Assembly: GCF_025398255.1 (NCBI RefSeq)
Contig: NZ_JAODNW010000001.1
Span: 372,001-436,000 of the forward strand
Source: Chelativorans intermedius
GTDB taxonomy: Bacteria > Pseudomonadota > Alphaproteobacteria > Rhizobiales > Rhizobiaceae
Reading direction: 5' to 3'
Length of the DNA stretch: 64,000 nt
Shown here: positions 1 through 7,989 of the stretch, one piece after another
How the letters are laid out: every line of letters begins with the position of its first letter
Position numbering within the stretch: the stretch's first letter is position 1
The notes under the pieces: generated by a model
What the model was told of the DNA's origin: nothing
The model's database searches: none
Seen by the model: the letters and a program-made list of their open reading frames with translations, nothing else
Position numbers and translations under genes: made by a program

Positions 1-428
1 TAGGAGTGGCCCGCTGACCAGGTTTCCACGCCGATGCGCATGGCGCCGTCGGCCTGCCCCTCGATTTCTGCCACCACGGCCTTGAGGACAGCGCGCGAGC
101 GCTCCCTGGCGGCAAAGGAATCCTTCAAAAGCCGCACGGCCAGATCGGCCGCCGTTTCATTGTCGGCATGGCCGTGGAAAAGGGCGTTGCGCACCTGCTT
201 CTCGATCGAGACGCGCTCCATCTGGCGGGTGACGAGCACCATGTCGCCCTCGGCGGGAACGACGAGCAGGTGCGGAGCGAAATAGCCCCAATGGTCAAGG
301 CCGGTCAGATAGAAGATGTTCTCCGGCGTCGAGACGAGCACCATGTCGAGACCGCGCTCGGCCATGGCCGCGCGCACGGCCGCAAGCCTTCCGCTCAATT
401 CTTCGTCGGTGAAGGGATTGGCGAACAT
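1..428 (-). CDS. M24-family metallopeptidase/hydrolase, N-terminal part (cut by window edge)
   Basis: The 142 visible residues start MFANPFTDEELSGRL and match the creatinase/prolidase N-terminal domain that precedes an M24 'pita-bread' catalytic domain, including the typical segment ENIFYLTGLDHWGY near residue 38. The catalytic domain lies beyond position 1, so metal ligands cannot be checked. It is the last visible gene of the leftward ectoine operon, 9 bp after the aldehyde dehydrogenase stop. M24 members include ectoine hydrolase, Xaa-Pro dipeptidase and creatinase. A much closer ectoine hydrolase candidate lies at 7990-9174, so this copy is probably a second amidase of the same route or a peptidase. 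Family is confident; substrate is unknown. Confidence 0.8.
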   Translation of the reverse strand, partial: MFANPFTDEELSGRLAAVRAAMAERGLDMVLVSTPENIFYLTGLDHWGYFAPHLLVVPAEGDMVLVTRQMERVSIEKQVRNALFHGHADNETAADLAVRLLKDSFAARERSRAVLKAVVAEIEGQADGAMRIGVETWSAGHS

Positions 429-437
429 GACCGGGCC

Positions 438-1922
438 TCAGCGCGTGTCGGTGCAGACATATTTCACATTGGTGAACGCCTCCATCCCCATGCGCGCGCC
501 CTCGCGGCCAAGCCCGGCCTGCTTGACGCCGCCGAAGGGGATCGGCGCACCGGTGATCTTCGTGCGGTTGACCGCCACCATGCCGAACTGCAGCGCCCGC
601 GAGAGGCGGGCGATGCGGCCGGCATCGCGCGTGTGCAGATAGGCGACGAGGCCGGTCTCGGTGTCATTGGCGCGTGCCAGCACGTCCTCCTCCGCGTCGA
701 AGGGCGCGAAGGCGGCAACGGGGCCGAAGGTCTCCTCGTGGAAGACGAGGGCATCGTCCGGCACGTCGGCAAGCACCGTGGGCAGGAAGAAGTTGCTGCC
801 CGCCGCAGCCCGCTCACCGCCGACGAGCAGGCGCGCGCCCTTGTGCACCGCGTCGGCCACGTGCTCTTCCTGCTTCTTGACCGCGCGTTCGTGGATGAGC
901 GGGCCGATGTCGGGGTCGGCGAGCCCGGGGCCCAGGCGCAGCGCGCGCACCCTCGTGGCGAATGCCTCCACGAATGCCTCGTAGATGGGGCGCTCGATAT
1001 AGAAGCGGTTGGCGGCCAGGCAGTCCTGGCCCGAGGTCGCAAACTTCGCCGCCATCGCGCTTTCCACGGCGCGCTCCAGATGGCAGTCGGCAAAGGCGAT
1101 GAACGGGGCGTGGCCGCCAAGCTCCATGACAAGCTTCTTCACCGTCGGGGCGGACTGGCCGTAGAGCAGGCGGCCGATCTCGGTGGAGCCGGTGAAGGAG
1201 AGAATGCGCACGTGGCGCGAGGCGGTGATGGCGCCCACCACCTCCGCCGCCCTGCCGGTGAGCACGTTGAAGACCCCGGCGGGCAGGCCGGCGCGCTCGG
1301 CAAGCTCTGCCAGCGCCAGCGCCGAGAAGGGCGTCTCGGAGGAGGGATGGGCGACCACGGTGCATCCCGCGGCAAGAGCGGCAGCGGCCTTGCGCGTGAG
1401 CATGGCCGAGGGAAAGTTCCACGGCGTGACGAGCCCGGCCACGCCGGCGGGCTCGCGCATGATGCGCATCTCGGCGTCCGGCAGGTGGGAGGTGACGCTC
1501 TCGACGTTCAGCCGCCTGGCCTCCTCGGCATAGAACTCGACGAAGGAGGCGGCATAGTCGATCTCGCCGCGCGCTTCGGAAAGCGGCTTGCCCTGCTCCA
1601 GCACCATGATATGCGCCAGATCCTCGCGCGACTCCATGATGAGGGCATGCCAGCGCTTCAGCCGCTCTGAGCGCTCCTGCGGCAGGCGCGCGGCCCAGCC
1701 GGAGAAAGCCCGCTGCGCGGCGGCGATCGCTGCGTCCGCCTGGGCAGCGGTCAGCGCCGGCACGCAGCCGATGCGGCTGGCATCGGCGGGATTCACCACG
1801 TCGATGGCGGCATCGCCGGGGGCAGCGATCCAGCGACCGTCGGCATAGGCGTATTCGCGGAAGAGGCGGGGGTCGCGAAGGGCTGAAAGCTCGGTTTTCT
1901 CAAGGGCTGCAAGGGCGGACAT
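438..1922 (-). CDS. NAD(P)-dependent aldehyde dehydrogenase (succinate/aspartate-semialdehyde type) of the ectoine locus
   Basis: A 494-residue aldehyde dehydrogenase that oxidises an aldehyde to its acid with NAD(P). The NAD-binding TPWNFP segment, the general-base glutamate in MELGGHAPF (about residue 255) and the nucleophile cysteine in GQDCLAANR (about residue 290) are all present. I chose the ATG at 1922 (MSALAALEK) over one 19 codons upstream because the extra residues look non-conserved. In related bacteria ectoine clusters end with asnC and a semialdehyde dehydrogenase (ssd or doeC), giving succinate or aspartate. The position after the Lrp gene supports that role. The choice between succinate- and aspartate-semialdehyde is not decidable by eye. 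Confidence 0.85.
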   Translation of the reverse strand: MSALAALEKTELSALRDPRLFREYAYADGRWIAAPGDAAIDVVNPADASRIGCVPALTAAQADAAIAAAQRAFSGWAARLPQERSERLKRWHALIMESREDLAHIMVLEQGKPLSEARGEIDYAASFVEFYAEEARRLNVESVTSHLPDAEMRIMREPAGVAGLVTPWNFPSAMLTRKAAAALAAGCTVVAHPSSETPFSALALAELAERAGLPAGVFNVLTGRAAEVVGAITASRHVRILSFTGSTEIGRLLYGQSAPTVKKLVMELGGHAPFIAFADCHLERAVESAMAAKFATSGQDCLAANRFYIERPIYEAFVEAFATRVRALRLGPGLADPDIGPLIHERAVKKQEEHVADAVHKGARLLVGGERAAAGSNFFLPTVLADVPDDALVFHEETFGPVAAFAPFDAEEDVLARANDTETGLVAYLHTRDAGRIARLSRALQFGMVAVNRTKITGAPIPFGGVKQAGLGREGARMGMEAFTNVKYVCTDTR

Positions 1923-2040
1923 CGGCTCACTCCCTGGGCGATTCCATCGTTCGCTCTGAGATGGGGTTTGCGACGGCAAATTTTCCGATGGAATAAGCGC
2001 CCGTTGCCGATGATTCTTCTGAGTTGACGGAGGCGCGCCG

Positions 2041-2541
2041 TCAGTTCTTCTGCCGCGCGCCCGCCGATTCCAGAAGCGTTTCCAGCGGCATCGCCCTGGG
2101 CTGCTTGACCGGCTTGGTCACGATGTAGGTGAAGTAGCGCACAAGCCCGACGCGCGCCTCCAGGAGGCGGTCGACCAGGCGCTGATAGGCGTCGATGTCT
2201 CGGGCGACGACCTGCAGGATATAGTCGAATCCGCCGCCCACCGCCCAGCAGCCGACGATCTCATCCACCTTCTGCACCCAGCGCTCGAAAAGCTGGAAAT
2301 TCTCCGCCCGGTGCCCTTCGAGTTCCGCCGCCATGAAGACGACGATGTGCGGCGCGATGCGGGCGAGCGCCACCTCGGCGCGATAGCCGGTGATGATGCC
2401 GGCTTTCTCCAGCCGCTTGAGCCGCTCGAAGCAGGGGGCAGGCGTGAGATTGACGCGCTCGGCCAGCGCCGCCTTGGAGATGCGGCCCTCCCTCTGCAGT
2501 ATGGAGAGGATCTTCAGGTCGCGGTCATCGAGCTTGAGCAT
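2041..2541 (-). CDS. Lrp/AsnC-family transcriptional regulator of the ectoine locus
   Basis: A 166-residue protein with an N-terminal winged helix-turn-helix (LDDRDLKILSILQREGRISKAALAERVNLT, residues about 3-32) followed by an AsnC ligand-binding domain of the alpha-beta RAM type. Length is normal for the family. I used the ATG at 2541 because MLKLDDRDLKIL is a canonical Lrp start and the in-frame upstream extension is the shadow of eutC. It sits between eutC and the aldehyde dehydrogenase, as asnC (doeX) does in known ectoine catabolic clusters, where it is thought to sense ectoine-derived diaminobutyrate compounds. That ligand is an inference from family knowledge. Confidence 0.88.
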   Translation of the reverse strand: MLKLDDRDLKILSILQREGRISKAALAERVNLTPAPCFERLKRLEKAGIITGYRAEVALARIAPHIVVFMAAELEGHRAENFQLFERWVQKVDEIVGCWAVGGGFDYILQVVARDIDAYQRLVDRLLEARVGLVRYFTYIVTKPVKQPRAMPLETLLESAGARQKN

Positions 2542-2600
2542 GGAGGCGTGGTCCTGGGCCGTCGCGGTGTTTTGCCCCCATTGGCCGGCAATTTCCAGAT

Positions 2601-3590
2601 TCAGCTTTCGATCACGCGGCCCGCGCCCGCTGCCCGGGCGGCGGAAAGGGCATGGGTGGCGATGGCGGTGTCCTGCGCGCCGGTGCCGGTAAGGTCGCAA
2701 AGGGTGATCTGTGCCTCGTCCGTGCGCCCCGGCTGTCCCTGCACGATTGCGCCGAGCTCCCGCGGCTGGCCGCCCTTCCATTGACCGGCTGCGATGGCGG
2801 TGCGCAGCTCGCCCAGCTTCTCGCACTGGCTGGCACGGTCGGCGACATAGAGGTCGACGGCCGCGATGGCCTTCGGGTCGATCTCGTTCTTGCCTTCCTG
2901 GTCGGAGCCCATGGCCGTGATGTGCAGGCCGGGGTGCAGCCATTCGGCCTTCAGGATTGGTTCTTCCGCGGGCGTGGTCGTCACCACGAGCTGGCTTTCG
3001 GCAACCAGCCGGGCGGGGTCGGCCTCGGCGTGGGCCTCGATGCCGAGATTTGCCGCCAGATCGCGGGCGCAGGACTGCGCCTTCCGCGCATCGCGCCCCC
3101 ACACCAGCACGCGGCTGAAGGGGCGTACCAGATGGGCGGCGGCGATCTGCAGGCGCGCCTGCACGCCGGTGCCCATGACGCCGGCCGTCTGCACGGTTGC
3201 GGGCGCCAGGTGGCGGGCGGCCACCGCACCGGCAGCAGCGGTGCGTACGTCGGTGAGATAGCCATTGTCGAGCAGCAGCGCCTCCACAAGGCCCGTCCTG
3301 GCCGAAAACAGGATCATCAGCCCGTTGAGGCTGGGCAGGCCCAGCTTCGGATTGTCGAAGAAGCCGGGGCTGACCTTGATGGCAAATCCGTCGAAACCGG
3401 GAATATAGGCCGTCTTCACGTCGACCTCGCCATTGGCTTCGGGAATTGCCATGGAGAGGATGGGCGGCATGATGACCTTGCCGGTGCCGAGGGCGGCAAA
3501 GGCTTGCTCCACCACGTCGATGGCCTCCATGTCGAGGCGGACGGCCTTGCGCAGCTCGCTCTCGGTGAGGATGAAGATGTCATTCGCCAT
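2601..3590 (-). CDS. eutC: EutC, ornithine cyclodeaminase/mu-crystallin-family ectoine utilisation protein
   Basis: A 329-residue member of the ornithine cyclodeaminase/mu-crystallin family. The Rossmann segment reads GVMGTGVQARLQ near residue 137, and the substrate-side residues lie in KVSPGF and LDNGYLTDVRTAAAG. Its start overlaps the end of eutB by 11 bp, which signals translational coupling. In ectoine catabolic loci EutB and EutC occur together and are linked to converting 5-hydroxyectoine into ectoine, usually with EutA. No eutA is visible in this window. The family call is firm; the hydroxyectoine role rests on synteny with EutB and EhuABCD. Confidence 0.88.
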   Translation of the reverse strand: MANDIFILTESELRKAVRLDMEAIDVVEQAFAALGTGKVIMPPILSMAIPEANGEVDVKTAYIPGFDGFAIKVSPGFFDNPKLGLPSLNGLMILFSARTGLVEALLLDNGYLTDVRTAAAGAVAARHLAPATVQTAGVMGTGVQARLQIAAAHLVRPFSRVLVWGRDARKAQSCARDLAANLGIEAHAEADPARLVAESQLVVTTTPAEEPILKAEWLHPGLHITAMGSDQEGKNEIDPKAIAAVDLYVADRASQCEKLGELRTAIAAGQWKGGQPRELGAIVQGQPGRTDEAQITLCDLTGTGAQDTAIATHALSAARAAGAGRVIES

Positions 3591-4593
3591 AGGGGGACCC
3601 TTCCAGAAGATCGCCGCCGAGCCTGACGCTGCGGCCGTTCACGATGTCGGTAAAGACCTTCATGTCCACATTCCGGCCGGTGACGATGTTGGCCACCGGT
3701 CCCTTCACCACGCCGAGCCTGCCCGACATCAGGGCCGCCGCACCCACCGCGCTCGCCCCTTCGCAGACGATGCGGTCCTCGTAATAGTGGGCCTGCATGG
3801 CACGGTAGATTTCCTCCTCCGACACCAGCACGACCTCGTCCAGATGCTGCCGGCACAGCGCGAAGGTGTGGCGGTTCGCAAGCCCGATGCCGCCCCCCAG
3901 CGAATCGGCAAGACTCGGCACCTCGGCAATCTCCACAGGCCGACCCACCTGCAGCGCGGCATGCATGGCCGCGCCGCGCTCCATCGAGATGCCGACGACG
4001 CGGATCGACGGCTTCATGCGCTTGAGCGCGAAGGCGATTCCTCCGGCAAGCCCGCCGCCCGAAAGCGGGATGAGCACGGTTTCGAGCGCCGGCAATTGTT
4101 CGACCAGCTCCAGCCCGATGGTGCCCTGGCCGGCAATGACGGGCAGGGCATCGAAGGGCGCGATCTCGGTCAAACCTTCCTCGCGCACCAGCCGATCCGC
4201 CTCGACCTGAGCCTCGTCCTGGCTGTGGCCGACGATGCGAACTTCGGCGCCCAGCGCCTTGATGCCGTCCACCTTGGCCTGCGGCACGAGGCGCGACATG
4301 CAGATGACGGCGCGAATGCCGCGCCGCGCTGCGGCATAGGCCACGCCGCGGCCGTGATTGCCGGTGGAACAGCAGGTGATACCCGCCGTATCGTCAGGCA
4401 GCAGCCCGAGGGCATTGGCCGCCCCGCGCAGCTTGAAGGCGCCGGTGTGTTGGGCAAGCTCCAGCTTCAGAAAAACCTGCGTCCCCGCGCGCTGCGACAG
4501 GAAAGGCGAGGGGACGAGCGGTGTGTCGAGCACGGCGATGCCGGCGATGCGCCGGCGCGCGGCCACGATGTCTGCCAGCGAGAGAGACGACAC
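3580..4593 (-). CDS. eutB: EutB, threonine dehydratase-like PLP enzyme for hydroxyectoine utilisation
   Basis: A 337-residue fold-type II PLP enzyme. The Schiff-base lysine lies in GAFKLRGAAN (about residue 54), the phosphate/carboxylate loop is CSTGNHGRG and the PLP phosphate loop is SGGGLAGG. It lacks the C-terminal ACT-like domain of biosynthetic threonine dehydratase, as expected for EutB. The start is GTG at 4593, touching the last base of the ehuA stop codon (TAGTG), so the genes are coupled. By analogy it dehydrates the hydroxyl of hydroxyectoine or its ring-opened form, with EutC restoring the saturated product. An ordinary serine/threonine dehydratase is the alternative, but context argues against it. 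Confidence 0.88.
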   Translation of the reverse strand: MSSLSLADIVAARRRIAGIAVLDTPLVPSPFLSQRAGTQVFLKLELAQHTGAFKLRGAANALGLLPDDTAGITCCSTGNHGRGVAYAAARRGIRAVICMSRLVPQAKVDGIKALGAEVRIVGHSQDEAQVEADRLVREEGLTEIAPFDALPVIAGQGTIGLELVEQLPALETVLIPLSGGGLAGGIAFALKRMKPSIRVVGISMERGAAMHAALQVGRPVEIAEVPSLADSLGGGIGLANRHTFALCRQHLDEVVLVSEEEIYRAMQAHYYEDRIVCEGASAVGAAALMSGRLGVVKGPVANIVTGRNVDMKVFTDIVNGRSVRLGGDLLEGSPYGE

Positions 4594-5369
4594 TAGGAAG
4601 CCTCCAGCACCGCGCTCAGGAACTGCCTCGTGCGTTCCTCCTTCGGCGCGCTGAAAATCTCCTCCGGTCTGCCGGATTCGACGATCTGGCCGCCGTAGAA
4701 GAAGCAGACCCTGTCCGCAAACTCCTTGGCGAAACCCATCTGGTGCGTGACCATGAGCATGGTCAGGTTGTGTTCCTTGCCCAGCTTGCGGATGACATTC
4801 AGCACCTCGCCGACCAGCTCGGGATCAAGGGCGGAGGTCACCTCGTCGAACAGCATCACCTTGGGCCGCATGGCGAGCGCCCGCGCAATGGCCACGCGCT
4901 GCTGCTGGCCGCCGGAAAGCTGGCTGGGATACTGGTGCTTCTTGTCGCTCAGCCCCACCATGTCCAGGAGTTCGGCCGCGCGCTGCTCGGCCTCCTGCCG
5001 GGACAGGCCCAGCACGTGGATGGGCGCTTCCATGCAGTTCCTGAGCGCGGACATGTGCGGGAACAGGTTGAAGTGCTGGAACACCATGCCGATCTTGCCG
5101 CGCACGCGGCGCAGATAACGCTCGTCCGCGGGCACCAGCCTGCCGTTCTTCGGCATGTGGGTGAGCGGTTCGCCGTCGACATAGATGATGCCGTCGTTGA
5201 TGCGCTCCAGCGTCATCAGCATGCGCAGCACCGTCGTCTTGCCGGAGCCCGACGGCCCGATGATGGCGACCTTCTCGTCGGGTGCAATCTCCAGATTGAG
5301 CGAATCGAGCACCGTGAGCGCACCATAGCGCTTGGTCACATTCTCGAACTTGACCATGGGGGTCGTCAT
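4593..5369 (-). CDS. ehuA: EhuA, ectoine/hydroxyectoine ABC importer ATPase
   Basis: A 258-residue polar amino acid-type ABC ATPase on the cytoplasmic face. It has Walker [10 protein letters not shown], signature [15 protein letters not shown], Walker [13 protein letters not shown] and switch histidine in MVTHQMGFA. The chosen ATG at 5369 overlaps the ehuD stop (ATGA). It should pair with EhuC and EhuD and take solute from EhuB. The operon order ehuB-ehuC-ehuD-ehuA-eutB-eutC ties import directly to catabolism. Confidence 0.92.
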   Translation of the reverse strand: MTTPMVKFENVTKRYGALTVLDSLNLEIAPDEKVAIIGPSGSGKTTVLRMLMTLERINDGIIYVDGEPLTHMPKNGRLVPADERYLRRVRGKIGMVFQHFNLFPHMSALRNCMEAPIHVLGLSRQEAEQRAAELLDMVGLSDKKHQYPSQLSGGQQQRVAIARALAMRPKVMLFDEVTSALDPELVGEVLNVIRKLGKEHNLTMLMVTHQMGFAKEFADRVCFFYGGQIVESGRPEEIFSAPKEERTRQFLSAVLEAS

Positions 5370-6043
5370 CGTTCGCCTCCGGGGTTGCGCAGGGAGCGGT
5401 TGAGCCAGGCTTCCACCTGCCGGATAAAGGCCGCGGCCACCAGGCTCATCACCAGGAAGAAGCCGCCCACCAGGGTGATGGGCTCGACATAGCGGAAGCT
5501 TTGCGAACCGAGAATTTTCGCCGTCTGCATGAGCTCCAGCACGGCGATGGCCGAAAGAAGCGGCGTCTCCTTGAAGAGCGCCACCAGATAGTTGCCGAGC
5601 GCCGGCACCACGGGCGGAATCGCCTGGGGGATGATGATGTCGCGAAAGGTGATGTAGGGGCTCAGATTGAGCGCCGTCGCCGCCTCCCACTGGCCGCGCG
5701 GCACGTTTTCAAGCCCTGCGCGGTAGACCTCGGAGCAATAGGAGCCGTAATGCAGGCCGAGCGCGATGACGCCCGCCGTCATGGCCGGCAGCACGATGCC
5801 GAACTCGGGAAAGACGAAGAAGATGAAGAAGATCTGGATGAGCACCGGCGTGGAGCGGATGAACTCGACGAAGCCCGCCGTCGGCACCGAAATCCAGCTT
5901 GTTCTCGACATGCGCATGATGGCCAGCACGAGGCCCAGCGTGGCCGCCAGGGCAAAGCCCAGGAGCGTGGCCTGAATGGTGACCAACGAGGCCCTGAGAA
6001 GGGCAGGGGTGATCTCCCAGACATAGTTCCAGTCCCAGAACAT
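5366..6043 (-). CDS. ehuD: EhuD, ectoine/hydroxyectoine ABC importer permease
   Basis: A 225-residue membrane protein of the HisMQ permease family with about five hydrophobic segments. The EAA coupling loop reads [18 protein letters not shown], characteristic of polar amino acid-type transporters. The ATG at 6043 ([15 protein letters not shown]) lies 5 bp after the ehuC stop and the gene end overlaps ehuA by 4 bp, so all subunits are translationally linked. It forms the translocation path together with EhuC. Confidence 0.9.
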   Translation of the reverse strand: MFWDWNYVWEITPALLRASLVTIQATLLGFALAATLGLVLAIMRMSRTSWISVPTAGFVEFIRSTPVLIQIFFIFFVFPEFGIVLPAMTAGVIALGLHYGSYCSEVYRAGLENVPRGQWEAATALNLSPYITFRDIIIPQAIPPVVPALGNYLVALFKETPLLSAIAVLELMQTAKILGSQSFRYVEPITLVGGFFLVMSLVAAAFIRQVEAWLNRSLRNPGGER

Positions 6044-6048
6044 GGGCG

Positions 6049-6771
6049 CTACCTCCCCCTCGCAATGCCGCGCGCGGCGAAGGTTTCCAGCGTGCGCGTG
6101 CCGACGGTGATCAGCACCGAGATCGCAAGATAGACGATCAGCACGATGGTGAAGATCTCCACGGTGCGGAAGGTCGTCTGGTTCATCTGCTGCGCCTTGA
6201 AAGCAAGGTCGGAAATGGTGATCAGCGACACCAGCGCGGTGGCCTTCAGGAGCTCGATGAACAGATTGCCCCAGGGCGGGATCATGGCCACGAACGCCTG
6301 CGGCAGGATGATACGCCTCAGCGCAAGCGGCCGCGACATGTTGAGAGCGACGGAGGCCTCCCACTGGCCGCGCGGTACCGCGTTGACCGCGCCGCGCACT
6401 ACCTCGGCCCCATAGGCCCCGACATTGAGACCGAGCGCGGCGATGGCCACCGTCATCGGCCCGAGATTGACGCCGAAATGCGGCAGCACGAAAAACAGCC
6501 AGAAAAGCTGCACCAGCGCCGAGGTGCCGCGGAAGACCTCGATATAGGCAACGGCCAGCCAGCGCAGCGGCAGCGGTCCGTACATCTTTGCCATGGCCGC
6601 GACAAGCGCCATGACGACGGCCAGAAGGCAGCCGCCGAGCGTGATCTGTACAGTGACCCAAGCGCCTTCGAGAAGACCTGGAATGAATTCACGGAAACCC
6701 GCGAAGCTGGCGACGGCCAGTCCGGCGGTGAAGAAGACGATCGCGCAAACCGCGAGCTGGCGAAGCTGCAT
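6049..6771 (-). CDS. ehuC: EhuC, ectoine/hydroxyectoine ABC importer permease
   Basis: A 240-residue HisMQ-family permease with an EAA loop ([19 protein letters not shown]) nearly identical to that of EhuD, as expected for a heterodimeric permease pair derived by duplication. I chose the ATG at 6771 (MQLRQLAVCAIVFFTAG), which puts the first membrane helix at the N-terminus. An upstream ATG at 6828 would add an arginine-rich extension atypical of the family. It lies 147 bp downstream of ehuB in the same orientation. Confidence 0.88.
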   Translation of the reverse strand: MQLRQLAVCAIVFFTAGLAVASFAGFREFIPGLLEGAWVTVQITLGGCLLAVVMALVAAMAKMYGPLPLRWLAVAYIEVFRGTSALVQLFWLFFVLPHFGVNLGPMTVAIAALGLNVGAYGAEVVRGAVNAVPRGQWEASVALNMSRPLALRRIILPQAFVAMIPPWGNLFIELLKATALVSLITISDLAFKAQQMNQTTFRTVEIFTIVLIVYLAISVLITVGTRTLETFAARGIARGR

Positions 6772-6917
6772 CGCGTAAACCCTGAAATCCCACTGGCGGC
6801 GGCGCAGGCGTCCGACGCCCGGCCCCACTTGACGTTCGGCTCCGCAGGGGCCCGGTGCGGATTGTCACGCCGGCGCGACCGCAGAAGGGCGCGCCGGCGC
6901 GCAGGTTCGGATGCCGG

Positions 6918-7763
6918 TCACTCGCCGGCGCAAAGCTCCTCGGTGGTCTTGTTCGGCAGGTAGCCCTCGCCGAAGCCGAACTGGGAGACGAGCTCGATAT
7001 GCTCCTGCGTGCCGATGAACTCTTTCAGGTGCCGGTTGAACTCCTCGTAGAGGTCGGTGTCCTCCGGCCGGAAGGCGAAACCGCCATGGCCCTTCACCGA
7101 TTCGCCGGCCACCTCGCCGAAGGGCGGGGTCGACTCCACACCCTCGTTGTTCTCTGCCATGCGGGCGATGGAAAGGGCGGTCAGCGCCGCGGCATCCGCA
7201 CGGCCGGACTTCACCGCGCTTACGAGGCTTGCCTGGTCGGGCAGGATGACAAGCTGGTCCTGCGGCACGCCCGCGGCCTCCGCATAGCCGGCCTCCACGG
7301 CACCGGCCATGACGGCGAGCTTCACGTCGCTGTTCTCGGCCACGCTCGAATAGTCCACCAGATTCTTCGGATTGCCCTCGGCCACCAGGAATGCCTGGCC
7401 GATGCCATAGGAGGGCTCGGAGAACTGCACCTGCTGGCAGCGCTCGGGCGTGATGAACATGCCGGCGGCGATGATGTCGAAGCGGCCCGCCTTGAGCCCC
7501 GGAATGAGCGAGCCGAACTCGGTGAGAACGCCGTCCACCTCGTTGATGCCCATCTTGGCGAGGATGGCCTTGGCCACTTCCGGCGCCTCGCCGGTCAGCC
7601 GGCCATCGGGCGTTGCATAGCCATAGGGAGCCTCGTTTGCGAAGCCGACGCGGATATAGCCCTGCTCCTTGGCGCGCTCCAGCGTGGTCTGCGCGGCGGC
7701 CGAACCGAGCATGGCGGCAATGGCACCCAGGGCCACCATTCCCTTCAGAACCGTGCGTCTCAT
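6918..7763 (-). CDS. ehuB: EhuB, periplasmic ectoine/hydroxyectoine-binding protein
   Basis: A 281-residue family 3 solute-binding protein with a cleavable signal peptide (MRRTVLKG, hydrophobic core, AAAQ). The mature start FANEAPYGYATPDGRLTGEAPE and the segment TEFGSLIPGLKAGRFDIIAAGMFITPERC resemble the ectoine-binding EhuB of Sinorhizobium, including the aromatic and acidic residues near the mature N-terminus and the arginine after TPE. It delivers ligand to EhuCD/EhuA. It is the first gene of the leftward operon, and a perfect palindrome lies 50-63 bp upstream of the start. The EhuB assignment rests on recalled family features plus synteny. Confidence 0.9.
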   Translation of the reverse strand: MRRTVLKGMVALGAIAAMLGSAAAQTTLERAKEQGYIRVGFANEAPYGYATPDGRLTGEAPEVAKAILAKMGINEVDGVLTEFGSLIPGLKAGRFDIIAAGMFITPERCQQVQFSEPSYGIGQAFLVAEGNPKNLVDYSSVAENSDVKLAVMAGAVEAGYAEAAGVPQDQLVILPDQASLVSAVKSGRADAAALTALSIARMAENNEGVESTPPFGEVAGESVKGHGGFAFRPEDTDLYEEFNRHLKEFIGTQEHIELVSQFGFGEGYLPNKTTEELCAGE

Positions 7764-7812
7764 GTTCTCTCCCCTGTTTTTGATGAAAATGAAATTGCTG
7801 GCCGGAAGAGCC

Positions 7813-7826
7813 TGTTGTATACAACA
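7813..7826. promoter_or_regulatory. 14-bp perfect palindrome, candidate GntR operator (site 1)
   Basis: The sequence TGTTGTATACAACA is its own reverse complement. The core TTGTATACAA fits the TTGT-N2-ACAA style recognised by FadR/FCD-type GntR regulators, and such a regulator is encoded at 10349-11047 in the same locus. The site is in the divergent region, 50 bp from the ehuB start, where it could overlap the leftward promoter. The protein-site pairing is inferred. Confidence 0.6.
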
Positions 7827-7909
7827 TCACGCAGGCTGCCGGGTTGTCAACGACCTTCAAGCCAGCAGATGTTTCAGAGGACGTTCCCAACAATTCGGGT
7901 CAGCAACAT

Positions 7910-7919
7910 TTGTGCACAA
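7910..7919. promoter_or_regulatory. 10-bp perfect palindrome, candidate GntR operator (site 2)
   Basis: TTGTGCACAA is self-complementary and shares the TTGT-N2-ACAA pattern with the palindrome at 7813-7826, differing only in the two central bases. The centres are 95 bp apart, about nine helical turns, in the same intergenic region. It lies 70 bp before the doeA start and could act on the rightward promoter. Confidence 0.5.
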
Positions 7920-7989
7920 CTCGGCCGCCCTTGCGGGCGTGATGCCGCCGGGAACGCCGGGAGGGTGCCGTGGTTTCGGAGGTCAAGAA

